Shown one piece after another: positions 1 to 10,986 of a stretch of 64,000 bases of DNA. Each line of letters starts with the position of its first letter. Within the stretch, counting starts at the first letter, position 1. The notes beneath the pieces are model-generated. The model did no database searches and was not told where the DNA came from. It worked only from the letters and a program-made list of their open reading frames with translations. A program made the translations under genes and the position numbers. Origin of the DNA: Arenicola marina. Lineage: Eukaryota > Annelida > Polychaeta > Arenicolidae. The stretch lies in contig OZ025252.1 of assembly GCA_964019135.1 (NCBI GenBank), positions 3,302,823 through 3,366,822 on the forward strand. Direction: 5' to 3'.

Positions 1-73
1 GGGTGATCATTTGTTGGATGCATGCTAGCTGTGGAGTAGGCCGAGTCTCTCGCACATGCTCCTTTTTTTTTTT

Positions 74-1808
74 TTACGTGTTCCTTTTACAGCGACGCCT
101 AGCTTCTGTTGTACGGTGGGTATTTGCGTTATACTCTCGTACCTGTATTTTTCTCAATGTGTCATACCCAGGCCCGTTTCCTGTTAGTTCTACGCCAGCG
201 GCTTTGGATAGTCTAATCGTTGCTTCGGAAGAACCCAGGGAATTTACTAGAACGCGCACATGAGCGTGGCCGAACACATTTCTGCTAAAGGTGTTTGATT
301 TAGGGACTCCCTTAAAAATTGTACGGTGGATAGCTTCAGCCTTGTTAGTGTTGCTAACTGTACGCTGTCTTTCAACCATAGCAGGACTCAGCTTATAATC
401 AATAGCCTGTTCTAAAAGAGCTTTGTCTGCTAAGGTAGGGTTTAGGTAACGACCCCCCGGCAAATGGCGTGGATGTTTAATATGTCGTTTGTTACATGCT
501 GATGGGTGTTTATGACAGAGCGAATGATCACCTGAAAAACAGGCAATTACGGCCGATGCTATATCTTTAAGGGAAGTTTTAAGTTGTTCAGTCGATGAAC
601 TTTGCCCTTGGGCCATGGCTAGTTCTGCCGAGCATCGTTTCACCAATGCATCCGCGAGGTCGTATACGAATACCTGTCGCCGTTTGCCGTTTTGGCCACA
701 CATTTGTTCACTCAATTTTAAACCTATTATGCGCTTCCGCCAGTTACGCGATACGTGGATGGTACAATCTTGTTTGTCTACCCCAGAAATGCAATCTAGT
801 GATTGTAGTGCGTCTCGAACGCCACTAATTACCTTGCCGTCATTATCGGTGGTGGCTAATTTTGGAATGACGGATGAATCGGAACATAGTGTTAACGTGG
901 CGCGTCGTGCGAGTTCTCTTTCAGCATTGCCAATAGGTTCGTGGCGCGGATAATTTCGAGAGCATTCACCAGAGTGGCCTTGTCCTAAAGTGGAACAACG
1001 TTTACATAATTTGTTTGCAATACTGTATGAAACTACCATCTGCTTAGGTGTTTCGCTTTCTATTACTGGACAGAATGCCTGTGTAGATGGTTGTCCTCTA
1101 GAACACCCCTTTAGAGGATTATTATAGCTGACATCCGCTTGCCTACTTATTGCCGCTGGCTATCCCGGCTGTACTTCCCCAGATAATTATTTCAGCTGCC
1201 TCAAGCTGTGTCTGTTTTCAAGCAAAACGCTTTTGCTTGTCTCAACAGACATATCAGAGATCTTTTTTGCAGCCCTGTGCAAGGTGTTGTCACAGAGCGT
1301 CGGGATGTCTAGGGTGGCTACAATCTCTCTAACGACATTTACTCCGACCCCGGTTTTCATCAGTTCATCATGCCAATTATTAGTCTCAAATTCACCCCAT
1401 CCCGGTCCGCGTCCCTCAATCTCGGTCATGTTATGTAACGGGGCCGGAGAGGTGGAGTGATGGCAATGTGTACACTCTAACGTCTGTGTGCAACAGAGGC
1501 CTTTAGTTTTGTCTTGGGCGGGAAATCTGAAATCTGTGCTTAATCTGTCTTGTTGCGGATACATGTTGGTCGTTTCTTAGTGCTGGTCGTATCTTGTGTG
1601 GAAGAATGACTCCACGGGTCGTAGCCAGTTTAGCAAGACTGGCCGGAATGCGCCTTATTGGACTATTTTGGGGAGATTCATACTCGCTGGCTGCTACATA
1701 TCCATCGTTTTCAAGCGATTTTTTTAAACTGGCCGTTATGCCATTATAGATTTTCTTTAAAGCCTTTCGACGCAACAATAAACCCTTGCTTTTATAATAT
1801 TTAGGCAT
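74..1808 (-). pseudogene. Mutator-like transposase, broken (copy 1)
   Basis: Three minus-strand blocks read in order. The N-terminal block begins MPKYYKSKGLLLRRKALKKI (1503-1808). The middle block has a zinc-ribbon-like CTHCHHST segment and a helical stretch containing VVREIVATLDIPTLC (1187-1564). The C-terminal block (down to 74) has candidate catalytic residues of an RNase H-fold transposase: Asp in ADVSYNN (near 1136), Asp in TTDNDGK, and Glu in NKAEAIHR. The order and spacing resemble metazoan Mutator-like transposases from memory. The blocks lie in different frames, and a TAG stop at 1160-1162 closes the C-terminal block just upstream of the first Asp; copies 2 and 3 have CAG there. From its ATG at 1039 this block is an uninterrupted 321-codon frame. 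Unrecognised introns could explain some frame changes. Confidence 0.65.
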
Positions 1809-2087
1809 GTTATTTTTATGCTGAAAAACTTAAACTCACCAAGTCAGCAAACGACCGATACAGGGCGAGCGGGTAAGATCAGTGGGCAGCAGTCGCTTCT
1901 CACCAAAATCCGGAGATTCTGAATGGAAGACAATACTTCTTGAATACTGGTTTCGGTTAAGACAATAGCATCTCGTGTAGCTATGTGAACCGGTGCCAAG
2001 GTAGCGTTTTAGTCTGTTCTGTCACCAGTTGAGTGGAAATAATGCTATGTACATTGGCGTTTATCGGTATGCGAACGTTGTGCTGCG

Positions 2088-2349
2088 TAAACCCTAAGAC
2101 TAACCCTGGCGCGATTGAACTGCTACCAGGAAGGTTAAGGTTAGGGTTAGGTCAGGGTCAGGGTTATGGTTAGGGTTAGGGTTTAGTTAGGCTTATGGGG
2201 GTTAAGTGCTAACGCCCACTGGACGCCTTACGAGGCTCGGCGACAGAACTGACATGGGACCGAACAATAAGATCAGTTGAGTTTCATTTGGCTGAAGCCC
2301 CCCATCGCGGCTCCGCGTTGCGACAGGACATGTACTAGGGTTAGGGTTA
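2088..2349. repeat. Telomere-like TTAGGG/CCCTAA tracts in unit copy 1
   Basis: Degenerate CCCTAA-type sequence (2088-2108) is followed after about 30 bp by degenerate TTAGGG repeats in the opposite sense (2133-2190) and a second short TTAGGGTTAGGG tract (2337-2349). The vertebrate-type telomere repeat is TTAGGG. The tracts are short and imperfect and sit inside the unit, so this is not a chromosome end. Confidence 0.85.
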
Positions 2350-2709
2350 CCTCTATTTATCGGTGATCGGTCGGCATGCCATCGACATTTCAGCCAATCA
2401 ATCAGACCAAAAAAGCACTTCAGAACGATGCACCGATGATCATTAACATGAACTACTGGACCCCCGCACAACGAATCGCGTCCAGTGAGCGTTGGCCACC
2501 GCGTCGCCTGGGTCCCGCCGCCGCTCGGTTCCGCCGCCGCCCCGCAAACCGCGTCCATTGGGCGTCAGCACTAAGGCATATGCATTACGTCGTGTAACTG
2601 CGCCGTCGCTTTTCTATATATGTTCGACAAACTTTGCAGCATAACTGGGAATTGTATCTTCTGTTGAGGATTTTTATTGCGGGTTGAAAAGAGCGAACAT
2701 TTTATCTGC

Positions 2710-3160
2710 TTAAGGTTACACACCAATAGGTCGTGCGTAGAAAAGTATATACCGTCAAGTAGTGCCTAAAATATGATGGTATATCAGGGTAATATGGGTA
2801 ATGGTTGTTTCTTTCTTTGTGTATATTGTTTGTTTTTTTACTAATGTTTGGCCAGATTACTGCCTGTCGGATTAATCTGTGGCGTAGTTAATCATGATTG
2901 CGGACGTTACGGGTGCGTGGTTCGGTCGACCTCATCACATGCTAGGGGGGGGGGGGGTCATACTATGAGCTGTAGCTAAAAATATCGCACGTGAACCTGT
3001 GTTCTGTTTGTTTTTAAAATAAAGTTTGATACTTGCTCTATAATTTCCTATGGCCCATATAGTCGAACATGGTTACCGATTTTTTTCTAGCATGGGGTTG
3101 AAAATTTGTGTTTTTGCATTACTTAACATGGGGATGGTTTCTATTGGTGTGTAACCTTAA
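2710..3160. mobile_element. Short TTAA-flanked inverted-repeat element (copy 1)
   Basis: GGTTACACACCAATAG at 2714-2729 is matched by its exact reverse complement at 3141-3156, and both are bounded outside by TTAA inside CTTAAG. About 440 bp with terminal inverted repeats and a TTAA target duplication is typical of a non-autonomous piggyBac-type or Kolobok-type element. No coding sequence lies inside. A G-run sits at 2945-2957. Confidence 0.6.
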
Positions 3161-3442
3161 GATAGTCTCGCCGCAATGCGGTATGCTTATGCAAAATGTG
3201 TTTTAGTAACAGTTTTATTTATTTTGTGCCATATATTATTTGCTAAAAGTATTCTAAACATTGTTCTTTGTCTTTTAGCATCGACAAATTATTTAAAACG
3301 TCGCATGGTGTCTGCAGTGGCGCCATCTAGCGGGGATGAGAGGTTGCTTAGTTCACGCTGTTATTGGTGCGCAGTTGCGACAGTGGCCAGGCTCGTTGTC
3401 TTTGTGATGATTTATCTCTAATACATAATTAACTTTGTTGAT

Positions 3443-3843
3443 ATGGATATTTTTAACCAGCAGCTCGGCGAGGGTGATCTCCTTCGTTTTAAACAGCGAT
3501 TGAGTTCAAAAACGTTCGGTGTAAAAACACTGGGGTGCCATTTATGGCTTGGCGCCATTGATGTTAAAGGGTATGGAAAAATGAGGGTGAGGGTAAAAGT
3601 GGGTTCGGAGATTTTAACGCGATTAGTTTTTGTGTGCACCGTTTTGTCTTGTATCTCGAGGGGTTAGGGGCTCCATTGCACCCAGACTTGAGCTCAAGTC
3701 ATTTATGTCACCAAAAACGTTGTTTTAATCCCGATCACCTGGTGCTGGAAGCTATCGGTGTTAATAACCAGAGAAAAACCTGTCAATCTGAGTTACGATG
3801 TTTTGGCCATGGCAGTGGCGTCAAATTATGTTTATTTCAGTGA
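3443..3843 (+). pseudogene. I-PpoI-like His-Cys-box (His-Me finger) endonuclease frame, copy 1
   Basis: Two overlapping plus-strand frames together resemble a His-Cys-box homing endonuclease. The first (3443-3667) contains CHLWLGAIDVKGYGKMRV, the usual N-terminal strand region with a Cys and a GYG turn. The second (3634-3843) contains SHLCHQKRCFNPDHL, then GVNNQRKTC and a Cys-rich end. In I-PpoI the corresponding stretch holds the zinc-binding Cys/His residues, the catalytic His (of SHLC) and a metal-binding Asn; equivalents of both are present here. A single frame change near the T-run at about 3628 separates the halves. It is identical in copy 2, so it is either an old frameshift, a translational shift or an unrecognised splice. 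Such enzymes cut specific DNA sites; the target here is unknown. Confidence 0.6.
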
Positions 3844-4039
3844 GTGCTTCGCACATTTTCTTTCAGACGTTTTAGCCATTATAATTGTTTATGTATTGGT
3901 TGTTTTAATGGATGCTAGCGCATGATTACGTAGCTATGGATTAGCTAATTACAAATGTTAATCCCGTAAGGGTGATCATTTGTTGGATGCATGCTAGCTG
4001 TGGAGTAGGCCGAGTATCTCGCACATGCTGCTTTTTTTT

Positions 4040-5768
4040 TTACGTGTTCCTTTTACAGCGACGCCTAGCTTCTGTTGTACGGTGGATATTTGCGTTATAC
4101 TCCTCTCGTACCTGTATTTTTCTCAATGTGTTATACGCAGGCCCGTTTCCTGTTAGTTCTACGCCAGCGGCTTTGCATAGTCTAATCGTTGCTTCGGAAG
4201 AACCCAGGGAATTTACTAGAACGCGCACATGAGCACGGCCGAACACATTTCTGCTAAAAGTGTTTGATTTAGGGACTCCCTTAAAAATTGTACGGTGGAT
4301 AGCTTCAGCCTTGTTAGTGTTGCTAACTGTACGCTCTCTTTCAACCATAGCAGGACTCAGCTTATAATCAATAGCCTGTTCTAAAAGAGCTTTGTCTGCT
4401 AAGGTAGGGTTTAGGTAACGACCCCCCGGCAAATGGCGTGGATGTTTAATATGTCGTTTGTTACATGCTAATGAGTGTTTATGACAGAGCGAATGATCAC
4501 CTGAAAAACAGACAATTATGGCCGATGCTATATCTTTAAGGGAAGTTTTAAGTCGATGAACTTTGCTCTTGGGCCATGGCTAGTTCTGCCGAGCTTCGTT
4601 TCACCAATGCATCCGCGAGGTCGTATACGAATGCCTGTCGCCGTTTGCCGTTTTTGCCACACATTTGTTCACTTCATTTTAAACCTATTATGCACTTCCG
4701 CCAGTTACACGATACGTGGATGGTACAATCTTGTTTGTCTACCCCAGAAGTGCAATCTAGTGATTCTAGTGCGTCTCGAACGCCACTAATTAACTTGCCG
4801 TCATTATCAGTGGTGGCTAATTTTGGAATGACGGATGAATCGGAACATAGTGTTAACGTGGCGCGTCGTGCGAGTTCTCTTTCAGCATTGCCAATAGGTT
4901 CGTGGCGCGGATAATTTCGAGAGCATTCACCAGAGTGGCCTTGTCCTAAAGTGGAACAACGTTTACATAATTTGTTTGCAATACTGTATGAAACTATCAT
5001 CAGCTTAGGTTTTTCGCTTTCTATTACTGGACAGAATGCCTGTGTAGATGGTTGTCCTCTAGAACACCCCTTTAGAGGATTATTATAGCTGACGTCCGCT
5101 TGTATATTGATTGCCGCTGGCTGTCCCGGCTGTACTTCGCCAGTTTATGTTTCAGCTGCCTCAAGCTGTGTCTGTTTTCAAGCATAACGCTCTTGCTTGT
5201 CTCAACAGACATATCAGAGATCTTTTTTGCAGCCCTGTGCAAGGTGTTGTCACAGAGCGTCGGGATGGCTAGGGTGGCTACAATATCTCTAACGACATTT
5301 ACTCCGACCCAGGTTTTAATCAGTTCATCATCCCAATTATTAGTCTCAAATTCACCCCATCCCGGTCCGCGTCCCTCAATCTCGGTCATGTTATGTAACG
5401 GGACCGGAGAGGTGGAGTGATGGCAATGTGCACACTCTAACGTCTGTGTGCAACAGAGGCCTATAGTTTTGTCTTGGGCGGGAAATCTGAAATCTGTGCT
5501 TAATCTGTCTTGTTGCGGATACATGTTGGTCGTTTCTTAGTGCTGGTCGTAGCTTGTGTGGAAGAATGATTCCACCGGTCGTAGCCAGTTTAGCAAGACT
5601 GGCCGGAATGCGCCTTATTGGACTATTTTGGGGAGATTCATACTCGCTGGCTGCTACATATCCATCGTTTTCAAGCGATTTTTTTAAACTGGCCGTTATG
5701 CCATTATTGATTTTCTTTAAAGCCTTTCGACGCAACAATAAACCCTTGCTTTTATAATATTTAGGCAT
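4040..5768 (-). pseudogene. Mutator-like transposase, broken (copy 2)
   Basis: The protein blocks match copy 1: N-terminal block 5391-5768, middle block 5072-5524, C-terminal pieces 4674-5000 and 4040-4432. The stop that closes copy 1 near the first catalytic Asp is a Gln codon here. However, an 8-bp deletion near 4553 shifts the frame between the second Asp region and the Glu region, and a further frame change lies near 5100. The copy is therefore very unlikely to make a full transposase. Family assignment rests on the same motifs as copy 1. Confidence 0.65.
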
Positions 5769-6047
5769 GTTATTTTTATGCTGAAAAACTTAAACTCACC
5801 AAGTCAGCAAACGACCGATACAGGGCGAGCGGGTAAGATCAGTGGGCAGCAGTCGCTTCTCACCAAAACCCGGAGATTCTGAATGGAAGACAATACTTCT
5901 TGAATACTGGTTTCGGTTAAGACAATAGCATCTCGTGTAGCTATGTGAACCGGTGCCAAGGTAGCGTTTTAGTCTGTTCTGTCACCAGTTGAGTGGAAAT
6001 AATGCTATGTACATTGGCGTTTATCGGTATGCGAACGTTGTGCTGCG

Positions 6048-6309
6048 TAAACCCTAAGACTAACCCTGGCGCGATTGAACTGCTACCAGGAAGGTTAAGG
6101 TTAGGGTTAGGTCAGGGTCAGGGTTATGGTTAGGGTTAGGGTTTAGTTAGGCTTAGGGGGGTTAAGTGCTAACGCCCACTGGACGCCTTACGGGGCTCGG
6201 CGACAGAACTGACATGGGACCGAACAATAAGATCAGTTGAGTTTCATTTGGCTGAAGCCCCCCATCGCGGCTCCGCGTTGCGACAGGACATGTACTAGGG
6301 TTAGGGTTA
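6048..6309. repeat. Telomere-like tracts in unit copy 2
   Basis: Same arrangement as in copy 1: CCCTAA-type sequence, then TTAGGG-type repeats, then a short second TTAGGG tract. Confidence 0.85.
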
Positions 6310-6669
6310 CCTCTATTTATCGGTGATCGGTCGGCGTGCCATCGACATTTCAGCCAATCAATCAGACCAAAAAAGCACTTCAGAACGATGCACCGATGAT
6401 CATTAACATGAACTACTGGACCCCCGCACAACGAATCGCGTCCAGTGAGCGTTGGCCACCGCGTCGCCTGGGTCCCGCCGCCGCTCGGTTCCGCCGCCGC
6501 CCCGCAAACCGCGTCCATTGGGCGTCAGCACTAAGGCATATGCATTACGTCGTGTAACTGCGCCGTCGCTTTTCTATATATGTTCGACAAACTTTGCAGC
6601 ATAACTGGGAATTGTATCTTCTGTTGAGGATTTTTATTGCGGGTTGAAAAGAGCGAACATTTTATCTGC

Positions 6670-7123
6670 TTAAGGTTACACACCAATAGGTCGTGCGTAG
6701 AAAAGTATATACCGTCAAGTAGTGCCTAAAATATGATGGTATATCAGGGTAATATGGGTAATGGTTGTTTCTTTCTTTGTGTATATTGTTTGTTTTTTTA
6801 CTAATGTTTGGCCAGATTACTGCCTGTCGGATTAATCTGTGGCGTAGTTAATCATGATTGCGGACGTTACGGGTGCGTGGTTCGGTCGACCTCATCACAT
6901 GCTAGGGGGGGGGGGGGGGGTCATACTATGAGCTGTAGCTAAAAATATCGCACGTGAACCTGTGTTCTGTTTGTTTTTAAAATAAAGTTTGATACTTGCT
7001 CTATAATTTCCTATGGCCCATATAGTCGAACATGGTTACCGATTTTTTTCTAGCATGGGGTTGAAAATTTGTGTTTTTGCATTACTTAACATGGGGATGG
7101 TTTCTATTGGTGTGTAACCTTAA
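6670..7123. mobile_element. Short TTAA-flanked inverted-repeat element (copy 2)
   Basis: Copy of the element at 2710-3160 carried within unit copy 2, with the same 16-bp inverted ends and TTAA borders. Confidence 0.6.
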
Positions 7124-7405
7124 GATAGTCTCGCCGCAATGCGGTATGCTTATGCAAAATGTGTTTTAGTAACAGTTTTATTTATTTTGTGCCATATATT
7201 ATTTGCTAAAAGTATTCTAAACATTGTTCTTTGTCTTTTAGCATCGACAAATTATTTAAAACGTCGCATGGTGTCTGCAGTGGCGCCATCTAGCGGGGAT
7301 GAGAGGTTGCTTAGTTCACGCTGTTATTGGTGCGCAGTTGCGACAGTGGCCAGGCTCGTTGTCTTTGTGATGATTTATCTCTAATACATAATTAACTTTG
7401 TTGAT

Positions 7406-7806
7406 ATGGATATTTTTAACCAGCAGCTCGGCGAGGGTGATCTCCTTCGTTTTAAACAGCGATTGAGTTCAAAAACGTTCGGTGTAAAAACACTGGGGTG
7501 CCATTTATGGCTTGGCGCCATTGATGTTAAAGGGTATGGAAAAATGAGGGTGAGGGTAAAAGTGGGTTCGGAGATTTTAACGCGATTAGTTTTTGTGTGC
7601 ACCGTTTTGTCTTGTATCTCGAGGGGTTAGGGGCTCCATTGCACCCAGACTTGAGCTCAAGTCATTTATGTCACCAAAAACGTTGTTTTAATCCCGATCA
7701 CCTGGTGCTGGAAGCTATCGGTGTTAATAACCAGAGAAAAACCTGTCAATCTGAGTTACGATGTTTTGGCCATGGCAGTGGCGTCAAATTATGTTTATTT
7801 CAGTGA
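7406..7806 (+). pseudogene. I-PpoI-like His-Cys-box endonuclease frame, copy 2
   Basis: The two encoded frames give the same proteins as copy 1 (7406-7630 and 7597-7806), with the same frame change between them and the same conserved His, Asn and Cys residues. Copy 3 of the unit ends before this region, so only two copies are present in the window. Confidence 0.6.
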
Positions 7807-8002
7807 GTGCTTCGCACATTTTCTTTCAGACGTTTTAGCCATTATAATTGTTTATGTATTGGTTGTTTTAATGGATGCTAGCGCATGATTACGTAGCTAT
7901 GGATTAGCTAATTACAAATGTTAATCCCGTAAGGGTGATCATTTGTTGGATGCATGCTAGCTGTGGAGTAGGCCGAGTATCTCGCACATGCTGCTTTTTT
8001 TT

Positions 8003-9731
8003 TTACGTGTTCCTTTTACAGCGACGCCTAGCTTCTGTTGTACGGTGGATATTTGCGTTATACTCCTCTCGTACCTGTATTTTTCTCAATGTGTTATACG
8101 CAGGCCCGTTTCCTGTTAGTTCTACGCCAGCGGCTTTGCATAGTCTAATCGTTGCTTCGGAAGAACCCAGGGAATTTACTAGAACGCGCACATGAGCACG
8201 GCCGAACACATTTCTGCTAAAAGTGTTTGATTTAGGGACTCCCTTAAAAATTGTACGGTGGATAGCTTCAGCCTTGTTAGTGTTGCTAACTGTACGCTCT
8301 CTTTCAACCATAGCAGGACTCAGCTTATAATCAATAGCCTGTTCTAAAAGAGCTTTGTCTGCTAAGGTAGGGTTTAGGTAACGACCCCCCGGCAAATGGC
8401 GTGGATGTTTAATATGTCGTTTGTTACATGCTAATGAGTGTTTATGACAGAGCGAATGATCACCTGAAAAACAGACAATTATGGCCGATGCTATATCTTT
8501 AAGGGAAGTTTTAAGTCGATGAACTTTGCTCTTGGGCCATGGCTAGTTCTGCCGAGCTTCGTTTCACCAATGCATCCGCGAGGTCGTATACGAATGCCTG
8601 TCGCCGTTTGCCGTTTTTGCCACACATTTGTTCACTTCATTTTAAACCTATTATGCACTTCCGCCAGTTACACGATACGTGGATGGTACAATCTTGTTTG
8701 TCTACCCCAGAAGTGCAATCTAGTGATTCTAGTGCGTCTCGAACGCCACTAATTAACTTGCCGTCATTATCAGTGGTGGCTAATTTTGGAATGACGGATG
8801 AATCGGAACATAGTGTTAACGTGGCGCGTCGTGCGAGTTCTCTTTCAGCATTGCCAATAGGTTCGTGGCGCGGATAATTTCGAGAGCATTCACCAGAGTG
8901 GCCTTGTCCTAAAGTGGAACAACGTTTACATAATTTGTTTGCAATACTGTATGAAACTATCATCAGCTTAGGTTTTTCGCTTTCTATTACTGGACAGAAT
9001 GCCTGTGTAGATGGTTGTCCTCTAGAACACCCCTTTAGAGGATTATTATAGCTGACGTCCGCTTGTATATTGATTGCCGCTGGCTGTCCCGGCTGTACTT
9101 CGCCAGTTTATGTTTCAGCTGCCTCAAGCTGTGTCTGTTTTCAAGCATAACGCTCTTGCTTGTCTCAACAGACATATCAGAGATCTTTTTTGCAGCCCTG
9201 TGCAAGGTGTTGTCACAGAGCGTCGGGATGGCTAGGGTGGCTACAATATCTCTAACGACATTTACTCCGACCCAGGTTTTAATCAGTTCATCATCCCAAT
9301 TATTAGTCTCAAATTCACCCCATCCCGGTCCGCGTCCCTCAATCTCGGTCATGTTATGTAACGGGACCGGAGAGGTGGAGTGATGGCAATGTGCACACTC
9401 TAACGTCTGTGTGCAACAGAGGCCTATAGTTTTGTCTTGGGCGGGAAATCTGAAATCTGTGCTTAATCTGTCTTGTTGCGGATACATGTTGGTCGTTTCT
9501 TAGTGCTGGTCGTAGCTTGTGTGGAAGAATGATTCCACCGGTCGTAGCCAGTTTAGCAAGACTGGCCGGAATGCGCCTTATTGGACTATTTTGGGGAGAT
9601 TCATACTCGCTGGCTGCTACATATCCATCGTTTTCAAGCGATTTTTTTAAACTGGCCGTTATGCCATTATTGATTTTCTTTAAAGCCTTTCGACGCAACA
9701 ATAAACCCTTGCTTTTATAATATTTAGGCAT
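8003..9731 (-). pseudogene. Mutator-like transposase, broken (copy 3)
   Basis: This copy is nearly identical to copy 2, with the same 8-bp deletion (near 8516) and the same frame breaks: blocks 9354-9731, 9035-9487, 8637-8963 and 8003-8395. Shared lesions show that copies 2 and 3 arose from one already damaged unit by tandem duplication. Confidence 0.65.
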
Positions 9732-10010
9732 GTTATTTTTATGCTGAAAAACTTAAACTCACCAAGTCAGCAAACGACCGATACAGGGCGAGCGGGTAAG
9801 ATCAGTGGGCAGCAGTCGCTTCTCACCAAAACCCGGAGATTCTGAATGGAAGACAATACTTCTTGAATACTGGTTTCGGTTAAGACAATAGCATCTCGTG
9901 TAGCTATGTGAACCGGTGCCAAGGTAGCGTTTTAGTCTGTTCTGTCACCAGTTGAGTGGAAATAATGCTATGTACATTGGCGTTTATCGGTATGCGAACG
10001 TTGTGCTGCG

Positions 10011-10273
10011 TAAACCCTAAGACTAACCCTGGCGCGATTGAACTGCTACCAGGAAGGTTAAGGTTAGGGTTAGGTCAGGGTCAGGGTTATGGTTAGGGTT
10101 AGGGTTTAGTTAGGCTTAGGGGGGTTAAGTGCTAACGCCCACTGGACGCCTTACGGGGCTCGGCGACAGAACTGACATGGGACCGAACAATAAGATCAGT
10201 TGAGTTTCATTTGGCTGAAGCCCCCCATCGCGGCTCCGCGTTGCGACAGGACATGTACTAGGGTTAGGGTTAC
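10011..10273. repeat. Telomere-like tracts in unit copy 3
   Basis: Same arrangement as in copies 1 and 2. Confidence 0.85.
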
Positions 10274-10986
10274 CTCTATTTATCGGTGATCGGTCGGCGT
10301 GCCATCGACATTTCAGCCAATCAATCAGACCAAAAAAGCACTTCAGAACGATGCACCGATGATCATTAACATGAACTACTGGACCGCCGCGCAACGAATC
10401 GCGTCCAGTGAGCGTTGGCCACCGCGTCGCCTGGGTCCCGCCGCCGCTCGGTTCTGCTGCCGCCCCGCAAACCGCGTCCATTGGGCGTCAGCACTAAGGC
10501 ATATGCATTACGTCGCGTAACTGTGCCGTCGCTTTTCTATATATGTTCGACAAAGTTTGCAGCATAACTGGGAATTGTATCTTCTGTTTTTCATTCTAAT
10601 TTTTATTGCGGGTTGACCAATAGGTCGTGCGTAGAAAAGTATATACCGTCAAGTAGTGCCTAAAATATGATGGTATATCAGGGTTATATGGTTACTGGTT
10701 ATTTCGTTCTTTGTGTATATTGTTTGTTTTTTTACTAATGTTTGGCCAGATTACTGCCTGTCGGATTAATCTGTGGCGTATTTAATCATGATTGCGGACG
10801 TTACGGGTGCGTGATTCCGTCGACCTCATCACATGCTGATTCGCTGGGTGTCTAATTTTCGGGGGGTGGCGCTAGGGGGGGCGGGGAGGGGGTCATACTA
10901 TGGGCTGCAGCTAAAAATATCGCACGTGAACCTATGTTCTGTTTATTTTTAAAATATAGTTTGATACTTGCTGTGTAATTTCCTAT

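Larger units (their letters stand above)
1..3969. repeat. 3.96-kb tandem unit, copy 1
   Basis: Copies 1, 2 and 3 begin with the same anchor (GGGTGATCATTTGTTGG) at 1, 3970 and 7933, giving a period of 3963-3969 bp. Order within the unit: transposase-like sequence on the minus strand, telomere-like tracts, a short TTAA-flanked inverted-repeat element, then an endonuclease frame on the plus strand. Copy 1 differs from copies 2 and 3 at scattered bases and small indels, while copies 2 and 3 are nearly identical to each other. The window starts inside the array, so its full copy number is unknown. Confidence 0.95.
3970..7932. repeat. 3.96-kb tandem unit, copy 2
   Basis: This is the second full copy of the unit, colinear with copy 1. 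Compared with copy 1 it carries an 8-bp deletion near 4553 inside the transposase sequence and a longer G-run near 6905. It is almost base-for-base identical to the first part of copy 3. Confidence 0.95.

Noticed and set aside
2088..2349. A true chromosome end
   Set aside because: The TTAGGG tracts are short, degenerate, in both orientations and embedded in each repeat unit, with more sequence on both sides.
2202..2558. 118-codon minus-strand frame in each unit copy
   Set aside because: Low-complexity composition over the telomere-like and GC-rich part, and no recognisable domain.
3176..3421. 81-codon frame with hydrophobic start in each unit copy
   Set aside because: It is conserved only because the DNA copies are almost identical, and it shows no motif; coding status cannot be judged.
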